Shown one piece after another: positions 1 through 6,883 of a DNA stretch of 12,530 bases (positions are counted from its first letter, which is position 1; each line of letters begins with the position of its first letter). The stretch spans positions 1 to 12,530 of the forward strand of contig JBBRMT010000134.1 in the NCBI GenBank assembly GCA_038230695.1, written 5' to 3'. The stretch is from QHBQ01 sp038230695. GTDB taxonomy: Bacteria > Chloroflexota > Chloroflexia > QHBQ01. The position numbers and the translations under genes are program-made. The notes beneath the pieces were generated by a model that was not told the origin of the DNA, did no database searches, and saw only the letters and a list, made by a program, of their open reading frames with translations.

Positions 1-1
1 C

Positions 2-1105
2 TATGTGCTGCTCACCCTGTCGCAGGAGCAGAACATCAAGACGGGCCGCTTCAGCATGATTTACGCCGATGAGGTGGTGGTGTCACACACCAATGAGAGC
101 GAGTACAACGCCTTCGTCGGCAACCGCAAGAGCGAGGCGCTACAAGACCGCATCATTCTGGTAAAGGTGCCGTACAACCTGCGGGTCAGCGACGAGGTGC
201 GTATCTACGAGAAGCTGCTGAAGCAGAGCGCGCTTCAGAAGGTGCATATCGCGCCACACACCCTGCGGGTTGCCAGCATCTTCGCGGTGCTTACCCGCCT
301 GGAGCCATCGAAGAAGGCAGGCATGAGCGTGATGAAGAAGCTCAAGCTCTACGATGGCGAAGAGGTGGACGACTTCAAGCAGAAGGATGTGAAGGAGCTA
401 CAGGACGATACCACCCGCGAGGGCATGGACGGTATCAGCCCGCGCTACGTCATCAATCGGCTATCCAGCGCGTTGGTCAAGGAGGGGGTCGAGTTCATCA
501 CCCCGATTGACGCGCTCCGTGCTTTGCGCGACGGTTTGGAGCAGCATACCAGCATCACTAAGGATCAGCGCGAACAGTACATGAACTTCATCGCCGAGGC
601 TCGCAAGGAATACGACGAGATCGCCAAGAAGGAAGTGCAGAAGGCGTTCGTCTATTCATTCGAGGAGGCTGCACGCAACCTGCTCAACAACTACCTGGAC
701 AACGTTGAGGCTTACTGCAACAAGCAGAAGCTGAAGGATCCCATCACCGAGGAGGAGATGGAGCCGGACGAGCAACTGATGCGCTCAATCGAGGAGCAAA
801 TCGGGGTTAGCGAGAACGCCAAGAAGGCGTTCCGCGAGGAGATCCTGATCCGCATCAGCACCCTGGCGCGGCGCGGCCAGACCTTCTCCTACAGTTCGCA
901 CGAGCGGCTCAAGGAGGCAATCGAGAAGAAGCTGTTCGCCGACCTGCGCGACATCGTCAAGATAACCACCTCCTCGCGCACCCCCGACCCTGAACAGCTA
1001 AAGCGCGTCAACGAGGTGATCAATCGGCTGGTCGAAGAACACGGCTACACCCCCGCCAGCGCCAATGAGTTGCTCAAGTATGTGGGTAGTTTGCTGAACC
1101 GCTAA
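2..1105 (+). CDS. prkA: PrkA-family serine protein kinase, C-terminal part (5' end outside window)
   Basis: The reading frame is open from the first full codon (TAT at 2-4), so this is the last ~367 residues of a protein that begins upstream; the GTG at 5 is not a start. The sequence matches PrkA/YeaG: an AAA+-like part with IYADEVVVSHTNESEYNAF, then an RI-to-VPYNLRVSDEVRIYEKLL stretch and APHTLRVASIFAVLTRL. The highly charged helical C-terminal kinase region follows, including EGMDGISPRYVINRLSSAL. The Walker A region lies outside the window. PrkA proteins are cytoplasmic kinases acting in stress, stationary phase and sporulation, usually encoded with DUF444 and SpoVR proteins. Both partners are downstream here, but separated from prkA by an inserted cassette. 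It ends in TAA and is followed by a strong hairpin. Family assignment is secure; the substrate is unknown. Confidence 0.95.
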   Translation, partial: YVLLTLSQEQNIKTGRFSMIYADEVVVSHTNESEYNAFVGNRKSEALQDRIILVKVPYNLRVSDEVRIYEKLLKQSALQKVHIAPHTLRVASIFAVLTRLEPSKKAGMSVMKKLKLYDGEEVDDFKQKDVKELQDDTTREGMDGISPRYVINRLSSALVKEGVEFITPIDALRALRDGLEQHTSITKDQREQYMNFIAEARKEYDEIAKKEVQKAFVYSFEEAARNLLNNYLDNVEAYCNKQKLKDPITEEEMEPDEQLMRSIEEQIGVSENAKKAFREEILIRISTLARRGQTFSYSSHERLKEAIEKKLFADLRDIVKITTSSRTPDPEQLKRVNEVINRLVEEHGYTPASANELLKYVGSLLNR

Positions 1106-1128
1106 CGCCCGTCGGAATACGCAAACGA

Positions 1129-1156
1129 CTGGGGGTGCGGCTGGCCGTACCCCCAG
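1129..1156 (+). terminator. Strong hairpin after prkA (terminator, attenuator or 3'-end stabiliser)
   Basis: A 12-bp stem (1129-1140 with 1145-1156) closes on a CTGG loop, with one G-T wobble; the core is GGGGGTGCGG facing CCGTACCCCC. It starts 23 bases after the prkA stop and ends 20 bases before hicA. No T-run follows, so it is not a typical intrinsic terminator. It may limit read-through into the cassette or protect the prkA mRNA 3' end. The hairpin is seen directly; the role is inferred. Confidence 0.55.
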
Positions 1157-1176
1157 GTGCGTCATAAGGGCTGAAT

Positions 1177-1392
1177 ATGCCAATCATCAAGAAGACTCGT
1201 GAGGTCATCAGAATACTTGAAAGAGATGGTTGGTATCATGCCCGAACTAAGGGCAGCCATTGGCACTACAAGCACTCAACAAAACCTGGAACAGTCACCG
1301 TACCAGTTCATGGTATGAACGATGATGTGGACCCTAAGACCTTCCGAAGCATCATGATAACCGCACAGATACCAGAGGAGAAATGGCGATGA
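1177..1392 (+). CDS. hicA: HicA-family toxin (mRNA interferase)
   Basis: The 71-residue product is of normal HicA size. It has the family layout: N-terminal KKTREVIRILERDGWYHART, then KGSHWHYKH containing the conserved Gly-Ser-His (residues 26-28; the His is the catalytic residue in the family), then VTVPVHG near residues 39-46. HicA toxins have a double-stranded RNA-binding-like fold and cleave mRNA; the HicB partner neutralises them. AAGGG lies 6 bases before the ATG. The last bases form ATGA with the hicB start, so translation of the pair is probably coupled. Toxin-first order is usual for this family. It is likely active as far as sequence shows, since no lesion is present. Confidence 0.9.
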   Translation: MPIIKKTREVIRILERDGWYHARTKGSHWHYKHSTKPGTVTVPVHGMNDDVDPKTFRSIMITAQIPEEKWR

Positions 1393-1631
1393 ACGAATAC
1401 GTATACCGTATAGTGATCACCCAATTGAACAATAACTACTCTGCCCACTGTCCGGAATTGCCTGGCGTGTTCACCGTTGGAGACACCGTGCCAGATACAC
1501 TGACCTATATGCTAGAGGCGATGCAGTTCCACTTGGAGGGAATTGCTGAAGACGGACTGCCTATACCTGTACCCACACCGCAGCTTTCAAGTGAAGAAAC
1601 GGAATTGGTTGGGCATAGTTCAGCCAACTGA
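1389..1631 (+). CDS. hicB: HicB-family antitoxin
   Basis: The product is 80 residues from the ATG at 1389. An in-frame ATG at 1383 is less likely: the Shine-Dalgarno GAGGAG at 1375-1380 is only 2 bases from 1383 but 8 bases from 1389, and the later start gives the usual ATGA overlap with hicA. The protein shows the HicB N-terminal partial RNase H-like fold signature (YSAHCPELPGVFTVGDT, then a helix with ML-EAMQFHLEGIAEDG and the proline-rich IPVPTPQ). It is short and lacks an obvious C-terminal HTH or ribbon-helix-helix domain, so DNA-binding autoregulation by this protein is doubtful. Its expected role is to bind and block HicA. The methyltransferase gene begins 10 bases after its stop. Confidence 0.88.
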   Translation: MNEYVYRIVITQLNNNYSAHCPELPGVFTVGDTVPDTLTYMLEAMQFHLEGIAEDGLPIPVPTPQLSSEETELVGHSSAN

Positions 1632-1641
1632 GGTTTAGACA

Positions 1642-2619
1642 ATGCTAACGTATCCGCTGCCACGTCTGGATAAAGAGAATAACACGCATAATCGCTTGTT
1701 GGAGTTCTGCCGCCTCCAACCCGGCGAGGTATGGACAGATCCAATCAATGGTCATCGCGTCGGCTGCCTTGATGCTGCCTCAGCTAGCGATGTGGCAAAG
1801 CTGTGTTGTACAGAGCGTGCTAGCCTTGCTATTCAGGATCCGCCGTATAATCTTGTCGCCTTCGATCAGCGTTCTGTGTCCGAGTATATCTACTGGTGCC
1901 AGCAGTGGGTGGCGAATACTGAAGTCGTGATGCTACCTGATAGCAGTCTTTATATCTGGCTCGGCGCAGATCAGAACGAAGGCTTCCAACCGCTACCGGA
2001 GTTTATGATCATGATGCGGGCCACGCCATTCGCTTCGCGCAGCTTTATCACGATGCGTAATCAGCGCGGTTATGGCACGCAGCACAACTGGATGGCGGTA
2101 CGCCAGGAATTGCTATATTACACCAAAGGCAAACCTTTCTTCACCCCACAATACACTGAGATACCAAAAGCGGTGAAGGGTTACTACAAGGTGCTTGGTG
2201 ACGAACTGACCGAGAACACAGAGCGTGGCAAGTCACCATATATAGGGGCTGGTAACGTCTGGTTCGACATCCAGCAGATATTCTACCGACTGGAAGAGAA
2301 CGTCAATGGCTGCTACGCGCAGAAGCCGCTCAAGGCGATCGAGCGCATCATAAATGCCAGTTCGCAGCGCGGTGATATCGTACTCGACTTCTTCGCCCAT
2401 TCCGGCACAACCCTGTTGCAAGCCGAACGATCAGACCGCCGTTGCTTCACCATGGATAATGATCCAGTATTCTGCGAAATTGCGATAAGAAGGTTGGAAC
2501 GCTATCGGCAGACTGGCAAGCTGGGTTGGCAGAACAGCAACCCGTTTGTGACAGAGCTTGAGGATTCAACCCTAGTGCATCCCGCACTTGATGAAAGACA
2601 ACTAACTCTGTTTGATTGA
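1642..2619 (+). CDS. Type II DNA methyltransferase, beta class (N6-adenine or N4-cytosine)
   Basis: The 325-residue product fits the N6_N4_Mtase family. The catalytic motif IV DPPYN is at residues 66-70. The AdoMet-binding motif I, DFFAHSGTT, lies near the C-terminus (249-257), followed by the acidic motif II region TMDNDPVFCEIAIRRL. The KPLKAIERIINASS segment just before motif I is also typical. Motif IV before motif I is the beta arrangement; the region between (about 75-225) would hold target recognition. GAGG at 1630-1633 lies 8 bases before the ATG and overlaps the hicB stop. The next gene encodes a PD-(D/E)XK protein, so this is most simply the protective methylase of a type II system. 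The modified base and recognition site cannot be read from sequence alone. Confidence 0.88.
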   Translation: MLTYPLPRLDKENNTHNRLLEFCRLQPGEVWTDPINGHRVGCLDAASASDVAKLCCTERASLAIQDPPYNLVAFDQRSVSEYIYWCQQWVANTEVVMLPDSSLYIWLGADQNEGFQPLPEFMIMMRATPFASRSFITMRNQRGYGTQHNWMAVRQELLYYTKGKPFFTPQYTEIPKAVKGYYKVLGDELTENTERGKSPYIGAGNVWFDIQQIFYRLEENVNGCYAQKPLKAIERIINASSQRGDIVLDFFAHSGTTLLQAERSDRRCFTMDNDPVFCEIAIRRLERYRQTGKLGWQNSNPFVTELEDSTLVHPALDERQLTLFD

Positions 2620-2628
2620 GGTGCTTGT

Positions 2629-3231
2629 TTGACTCCGACGAACGAACTATGGCAGAAGCTGGATGCCTTGATTGAACGAATGGATGACCCAGCAGCGTTT
2701 CGTGTAGTCCTTGATACGCTGGCAAATGTCTGCCCGTTCAACAGGTATGAGTATACGATAGCAAACTTGCTTGGTCACGGTAAGATGAGCCTATCAGAAT
2801 ATGAGGAATTGCGGCGTGAGTACGTTGCAACTTATGGCTACCCCTACCGCGAGGTGTTCGAGATACGTGGTCCACGTACATTCGGCGACCAGTGGGTTGC
2901 TGCTCATTTGATGAGCATTGCGCCAAGCCTGAAACGAGCAAGCAAGAAGCTTGATTCTAACTACGGCAATCAAAATTATGACTTCTGGCTTGACCCTGGT
3001 CTTAAAATTGAGGTAAAGGCTGGTCGTGCAGTTGGTAAATCAGCCCATAGGGACAGCGAACCGCTAATCTCATTGTCAGATCAGCACTTTGACATCAACT
3101 TTCAGCAGATAAAAGTGCGGCTCGCTGATGTGTTTGTACTCGTGGCTGTCTGGCTCGATGTGGTCAGGTATTGGGTCTTTAACTCGGCTGAGATTGCCCG
3201 CTTCAAAGGCTTCTCCTCAGCCCAGCATTAA
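2629..3231 (+). CDS. Probable type II restriction endonuclease, PD-(D/E)XK fold
   Basis: The 200-residue product starts at a TTG, supported by GAGGTG (2618-2623) 5 bases upstream that overlaps the methyltransferase stop. No ATG gives a full-length frame. A catalytic-core candidate is Asp118 (NYDFW) followed by EVK at 128-130 within LKIEVKAGRA, matching D-(x)n-ExK. A GPRTFGDQWVAAHLM helix precedes it, and FQQIKVRLADVFVLVAVW then RYWVF follow, resembling the strand/helix pattern at the end of such cores. I do not recognise a named enzyme family. Tight coupling to a DNA methyltransferase is the main functional argument. It could instead be a Mrr-like or other nuclease. A weak TTG start could keep nuclease levels below methylase levels. 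Confidence 0.75.
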   Translation: MTPTNELWQKLDALIERMDDPAAFRVVLDTLANVCPFNRYEYTIANLLGHGKMSLSEYEELRREYVATYGYPYREVFEIRGPRTFGDQWVAAHLMSIAPSLKRASKKLDSNYGNQNYDFWLDPGLKIEVKAGRAVGKSAHRDSEPLISLSDQHFDINFQQIKVRLADVFVLVAVWLDVVRYWVFNSAEIARFKGFSSAQH

Positions 3232-3258
3232 GGTAACATTGGCGAAGGGCAGCTTCAT

Positions 3259-3384
3259 ATGACAAATAAAAACATAGGCTTGTTTGGGCCATTTGAAGCT
3301 CTGGCTGATGAGCTAGAACGAAAGATAGTAGAGGCTTACCAACGGCTAGCCGCTATTCAGTTAGCCATAACTAACAAAGGGTGA
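3259..3384 (+). CDS. Small hypothetical protein (41 aa) at the end of the cassette
   Basis: ATG at 3259 opens a 41-codon frame ending TGA at 3382-3384. AAGGG (3245-3249) lies 9 bases upstream, a good ribosome binding site. The peptide begins MTNKNIGLFGPF and continues as a probable single amphipathic helix (EALADELERKIVEAYQRLAA). It has no Cys, no membrane segment and is too short for a controller-protein HTH. It ends 5 bases before the likely yeaH ATG, so its translation could couple the cassette to yeaH. I do not recognise it. It may be a real small protein or a leader ORF that carries ribosomes to yeaH. Confidence 0.45.
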   Translation: MTNKNIGLFGPFEALADELERKIVEAYQRLAAIQLAITNKG

Positions 3385-3389
3385 CTACA

Positions 3390-4586
3390 ATGACTGATTA
3401 CAACTCCAACCTCCAACCCGGCACTCCCTCGATCTCCCAGCACGACTGGTCGCTGCACCGCAAGGGGCCGATTGACCAGCAGCGGCACAAGGAGAAGATC
3501 AAGGAGTCGCTTAAGAAGAACCTGGGCCAGATCGTCTCCAACGAAAACATTATCCTCAGCGACGGCAAGAAGGTGATCAAGGTGCCGATCCGTTCGCTCG
3601 ATGAATATCGCTTCCGCTTCGACCCCAACAGCGGCGAACACAGCGGCCAGGGCGAGGGCGACTCCAAAGTTGGCGATGTGCTTGGCCCGGCGGGCAACCC
3701 TAAAGGCAAGGGCGCGGGCAAAGGCTCCGGCGAGGCGGGCGACCAACCCGGCTATGATTACTTCGAGGCCGAGGTGTCGGTGGATGAACTGGCGGCGCTA
3801 CTGTTCGAGGATCTGGGTCTACCCTACCTTGAGGACAAAAAGCAGACCGAGGTTGAATCCGAAACCGTCGAGTTCGTTGACGTGCGCCGCACTGGCATAA
3901 TGCCAAACCTCGACAAGCGGCGCACCATCCGCGAGAATATCAAGCGCAACGCGGCGCGAGGCAACCCCCACTTTGGCGGCTTGCACGAGGAAGATCTACG
4001 CTTCAAGACCTGGGATCAGCGCGTCCGCCACCACTCAAATGCAGTGGTGATTGCGATGATGGACGTGAGCGGCAGCATGGGCGAGTTCTAGAAGTACATC
4101 GCCCGTAGCTTCTATTTCTGGATGGTTCGTTTCCTGCGGACCAAATACAACAACGTACAAGTCGTGTTCATCAGCCACCACACCGAGGCGCGGGAAGTGA
4201 CCGAGGACGAGTTCTTCCATAAGGGCGAGAGCGGCGGCACTCAGGTTTCGTCCGCCTATGAACTGGCGCTCAAGATCATCCAGGAACGCTTCAACCCCGA
4301 CGACTGGAACATCTATCCCTTCCACTTCTCCGACGGTGACAACCTGCCCTGGGACAACGACCTATGCGTGCAGTACGTCCACAAGCTGCTGGAGGTGTGC
4401 AATATCTTCGGCTACGGCGAAATCCGCGAGGGCTATCGCGGTAGCAGCAGCACGCTGATGTCCGCCTTCGGCAAGCTAACCGAACCCAAGTTCCTCACCG
4501 TCACCATCACCGACAAGCGCGAGGTCTACCCTGCGCTGAAGAAGTTCTTCGACCCGACGCTGGGCAACATCAATCCATCGAACTGA
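3390..4586 (+). pseudogene. yeaH: DUF444 (YeaH/YhbH-type) protein gene interrupted by an in-frame TAG
   Basis: One frame from ATG 3390 to TGA 4584-4586 encodes 398 positions including a TAG at 4089-4091 (codon 234). This equals the usual length of the family. The first part has the DUF444 N-terminal region (HDWSLHRKGPIDQQRHKEKI), a Gly/Lys-rich linker and a von Willebrand A-like MIDAS, DVSGS, at residues 225-229. After the TAG the same frame continues with KYIARSFYFWMVRFLRTKY, FISHHTEA, GESGGTQVSSAYELAL and IYPFHFSDGDNLPWDN, with no other damage. The TAG differs by one base from GAG, AAG or CAG. Start choice: GTG 3381 is also in frame, but AAAGG at 3376-3380 touches it and lies 9 bases from ATG 3390. 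YeaH-type proteins work with PrkA and SpoVR. The lesion is a recent nonsense change, an assembly error or a read-through site. Confidence 0.88.
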
Positions 4587-4591
4587 CGATC

Positions 4592-4634
4592 CCCTCTACC
4601 AGCCGAGGGAGAGGGTTAGGGTAAGGGGTGTCTA
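4592..4634 (+). repeat. G-run intergenic repeat carrying the spoVR ribosome binding site
   Basis: Between yeaH and spoVR, four G-runs (4607-4609, 4613-4615, 4619-4621, 4625-4628) are each separated by exactly 3 bases (AGA, TTA, TAA). This meets the standard pattern for a two- or three-layer G-quadruplex. The last run is part of AAGGGG, the only Shine-Dalgarno candidate for spoVR, 6 bases before its ATG. An alternative hairpin pairs CCCTCT (4592-4597) with AGAGGG (4610-4615). The GAGAGGGTTAGGGT-like text resembles dispersed intergenic repeats in many bacterial genomes; copy number here cannot be judged from one window. Confidence 0.5.
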
Positions 4635-6137
4635 ATGGATCCACTGATTGACCAACTAAGCGAAGACATCGAAACGATGTGGGCGATGGCGAAAGAATCC
4701 GGCCTCGACCCTTATCCCATCCATTTCGAGATGGTGCCAGCCAGCATCATGTACGAGTTCGGCGCATACGGATTGCCGGGGCGTTACTCGCACTGGACGC
4801 ATGGCAAAGCCTTCTACCGGATGAAGACGCAGTACGATTACGGCCTGAGCAAGATCTACGAGATGGTCATCAACGCCGACCCCGCCTACGCCTTCCTGTT
4901 GGAGAACAACTCGCTAACCCAGAACCGCATGGTGGTTGCCCATGTCCTCGGCCATGTTGACTTCTTCAAGCACAACGCCTACTACCGCTTCACTAACCGC
5001 CAGATGGTGGAGAGCGCCAGCCTAAACGCCGAGCGCATCCGCGAGTACGAATATACTCACGGCACGCGCAAGGTAGAGGAGTTCCTCGATGCGGTTCTCT
5101 CTATCGCCGAACACGTAGACCCGCACCTCTCCTTCCGCTATCTGACCGATGCGGAGAAGCGCACCGAGCGCGACCGACCCAGCAAGCCGGTGGAATCCGC
5201 CTACGACGACATCTGGAACCTGCGTGGTGTGATTGATGTGCCTGAGCCTGTGCTGCCTAGCCGCGAGAGTGGCCGTACCAGCCTTAATCGGCTCAAGGAT
5301 AAGGGCAAGGCCGATGAGCGCGATGAGCGTACCCGCTTCCCCGAAGAACCGGAGAAGGATCTGCTCCGCTTCATCCTCGACTATGCGCGGGGGCTGGAGG
5401 ATTGGCAGCGCGACATTATCGGCATCGTGCGTCAGGAGATGCTTTATTTCGTACCGCAGATGCAGACCAAGATTATGAACGAGGGCTGGGCCAGCTTCTG
5501 GCACCAGCGCATTATGCGCGAGTACGAGATGAGCAGTGACGAGTACACCGAGTATGCCACCGTCAACGCTGGCGTGGTCGCCCCCAGCCGCTATCACGTC
5601 AACCCCTACTACCTGGGCGTGAAGATGTATGAGGCGATTGAGAAACGCTGGGACAACCCCTCGGCGGAGGATCAAGCGCGGTTGGGCATGACACCAGGGC
5701 AGGGCCGCGCCAAGCTGTTCGAGGTGCGCGAACTGGACAACGATGTTTCCTTTCTCCGCAACTATCTAACCAAGGAACTGATTGAGGAACTAGATCTATA
5801 TCTCTATGCCAAAGAAGGCAACGAGTGGGTGATCGTCGAGAAGAATTGGGAGAAGGTACGCGACGGCATCGTTACCAGCATGACCAACTTCGGCGTGCCG
5901 TACATCACCGTCGAGGATGGTGATTACCGCCGCAACCACGAACTCTACCTGTTGCATCGCTACGAGGGCCAGGAACTCGACCTCAGCTACGCCGAGAAGA
6001 CCATTCTGTACCTCTATCAGCTATGGGGTCGCCCCGTCCATCTGGAAACTCTTGTCGGCGACGAGCGCATCCTGATTAGCTACGATGGCAGCCGCGCTAC
6101 CCGTAGCGCCGTCGGCACCCACAAAGCCAAACTATGA
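4635..6137 (+). CDS. spoVR: SpoVR/YcgB family protein
   Basis: The 500-residue product is close to the lengths of E. coli YcgB and Bacillus SpoVR. Family signatures are clear: YPIHFEMVPASIMYEFGAYG (27-46) running into LPGRYSHW, MVINADPAYAFLLENN (77-92), HVLGHVDFFKHN (103-114) and NEGWASFWH (282-290). The protein looks soluble and cytoplasmic. SpoVR is needed for normal spore cortex in Bacillus; in non-sporulating bacteria it belongs to the PrkA-YeaH stress set with an unclear biochemical role. AAGGGG lies 6 bases before ATG. It follows yeaH by 48 bases and is probably cotranscribed. No lesion is seen, so this partner stays intact although yeaH is interrupted. It converges on the CAP-domain gene. 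Confidence 0.95.
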   Translation: MDPLIDQLSEDIETMWAMAKESGLDPYPIHFEMVPASIMYEFGAYGLPGRYSHWTHGKAFYRMKTQYDYGLSKIYEMVINADPAYAFLLENNSLTQNRMVVAHVLGHVDFFKHNAYYRFTNRQMVESASLNAERIREYEYTHGTRKVEEFLDAVLSIAEHVDPHLSFRYLTDAEKRTERDRPSKPVESAYDDIWNLRGVIDVPEPVLPSRESGRTSLNRLKDKGKADERDERTRFPEEPEKDLLRFILDYARGLEDWQRDIIGIVRQEMLYFVPQMQTKIMNEGWASFWHQRIMREYEMSSDEYTEYATVNAGVVAPSRYHVNPYYLGVKMYEAIEKRWDNPSAEDQARLGMTPGQGRAKLFEVRELDNDVSFLRNYLTKELIEELDLYLYAKEGNEWVIVEKNWEKVRDGIVTSMTNFGVPYITVEDGDYRRNHELYLLHRYEGQELDLSYAEKTILYLYQLWGRPVHLETLVGDERILISYDGSRATRSAVGTHKAKL

Positions 6138-6162
6138 TGCTGATTGGCTATAGGCAACAGAA

Positions 6163-6189
6163 AGCGGCCTGCTGATAAGCCAGGCCGCT
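6163..6189. terminator. Hairpin between convergent spoVR and CAP-domain genes
   Basis: AGCGGCCTG (6163-6171) pairs perfectly with CAGGCCGCT (6181-6189). An alternative fold adds GCT/AGC around a GATA loop with one bulged C. It sits 25 bases after the spoVR stop and 30 bases after the CAP stop. T-runs are poor on both sides (TTTCTGTT on the minus strand), so it is a plausible but weak bidirectional terminator. Confidence 0.55.
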
Positions 6190-6219
6190 CGCTGTGTTCG
6201 GTTGGGTTGACGGATTAGG

Positions 6220-6762
6220 TTACTGCGCGAGGAAGATGACGGTGTAATACTTGACCCCGTTGCTGTCGGTCGCCATGCCCACGCCCACTTCGGTATACTC
6301 TGGGGTCATGATGTATGACTTGTGCAGAGGGCTGTTCATGAAGCTGGTGAAGGCAACCTGGGGCGAGATGGAATTGTCGTAGTTGTTGCGGTTGATGATT
6401 TCGCCTATGTTGGTGTAATAAAGGTTCAGGTTGTTAATCATATCAATGAAGGTGGTGCCTTCGGGGGTGTAGTGGCTGAAGTACCCGCGCGTTGCCATAT
6501 CGGCGCTGCGATAGCGGGAGAGCTTCTCCAGAGTAAGATCAATCGTCAGCGTGCCGAGTCCAGCGGCGTAGCGGGTGGCATTGATCTGGTCGAGCATATA
6601 CTGTTCACCCGCAACCAGTACAGGGCCGGTAGGAACCCCATTGGCGGAGCCGGATGCCGCGCCCGAATCGGCGCTAGCGCGTCCAGCGGGTGCGATTGCG
6701 GCGAACATGGTAACAATGATAGCGACTACAAACAGCTTGATGAAAAAATTATAGCGAGTCAT
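6220..6762 (-). CDS. Secreted CAP/SCP (PR-1-like) domain protein
   Basis: The 180-residue product starts at the ATG at 6762. A signal peptide is evident: basic MTRYNFFIK, hydrophobic core LFVVAIIVTMFAAIAP and probable cleavage after ASA at residue 31. A short Ser/Gly-rich linker leads into a CAP domain: NATRYAAGLGTLTIDLTLEK (61-80), ADMATRGYFSH with His97, NIGEI (118-122), MNSPLHKSYIM with His147, YTEVGVGMA and C-terminal YYTVIFLAQ. Bacterial CAP proteins are extracellular or surface proteins with varied, often unknown roles. The frame stays open upstream to 6972, but that part overlaps a riboswitch and the ATG at 6762 has AGGA 8 bases upstream, so the upstream extension is untranslated. Expression is expected to respond to cyclic-di-GMP. 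It is separated from murJ and has its own promoter. Confidence 0.9.
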   Translation of the reverse strand: MTRYNFFIKLFVVAIIVTMFAAIAPAGRASADSGAASGSANGVPTGPVLVAGEQYMLDQINATRYAAGLGTLTIDLTLEKLSRYRSADMATRGYFSHYTPEGTTFIDMINNLNLYYTNIGEIINRNNYDNSISPQVAFTSFMNSPLHKSYIMTPEYTEVGVGMATDSNGVKYYTVIFLAQ

Positions 6763-6816
6763 TCCTGGCTTCCTCTCTTGAGTGATGCCAGAGCTGCTCG
6801 CTTGCTTGCGGGTGGT

Positions 6817-6858
6817 GCCGAACCTTATCTCTTGGTAAGGTGTTGGTAAGGTTTCGGC
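6817..6858 (-). promoter_or_regulatory. Leader hairpin with two alternative pairings (possible expression platform)
   Basis: In the leader RNA between aptamer and start codon, GCCGAAACCUUA can pair with UAAGGUUCGGC (11 bp, one bulged A). ACCUUACC occurs twice here, so UAAGGU could instead pair with the second copy. The two folds exclude one another. No U-run follows, so control of translation or RNA stability is more likely than termination. A separate CUGGC/GCCAG pairing would place the Shine-Dalgarno GAGAGGAA in a loop. The link to ligand binding is inferred. Confidence 0.4.
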
Positions 6859-6883
6859 AGCCATGTTTGTGCAGATAAGCAAT

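Larger units (their letters stand above)
1177..3384 (+). other. Inserted defence/addiction cassette: HicAB plus type II R-M plus small ORF
   Basis: Five same-strand genes lie between prkA and yeaH, two genes that are normally neighbours. Spacing is operon-like: hicA/hicB overlap by 4 bases, hicB to methyltransferase 10 bases, methyltransferase to nuclease 9 bases, nuclease to small ORF 27 bases, and the small ORF ends 5 bases before the yeaH ATG. Base composition drops inside the cassette. Hand counts of single 60-base lines give 28/60 GC at 1201-1260 and 25/60 at 2941-3000, against 39/60 at 841-900 in prkA. No integrase, transposase or clear flanking direct repeats were seen, so the exact insertion ends are unknown. 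The right end probably lies near 3385 and the left end between 1106 and 1177. Confidence 0.7.

Noticed and set aside
4089..4091. TAG as pyrrolysine or reassigned sense codon
   Set aside because: TAG ends rpsT, holA and the GNAT gene normally, and the change is one base from common codons; no sign of a recoding signal was recognised.
5022..5675. 217-codon minus-strand ORF inside spoVR
   Set aside because: It is antisense to a certain gene, has no family resemblance, and is a codon-bias shadow.
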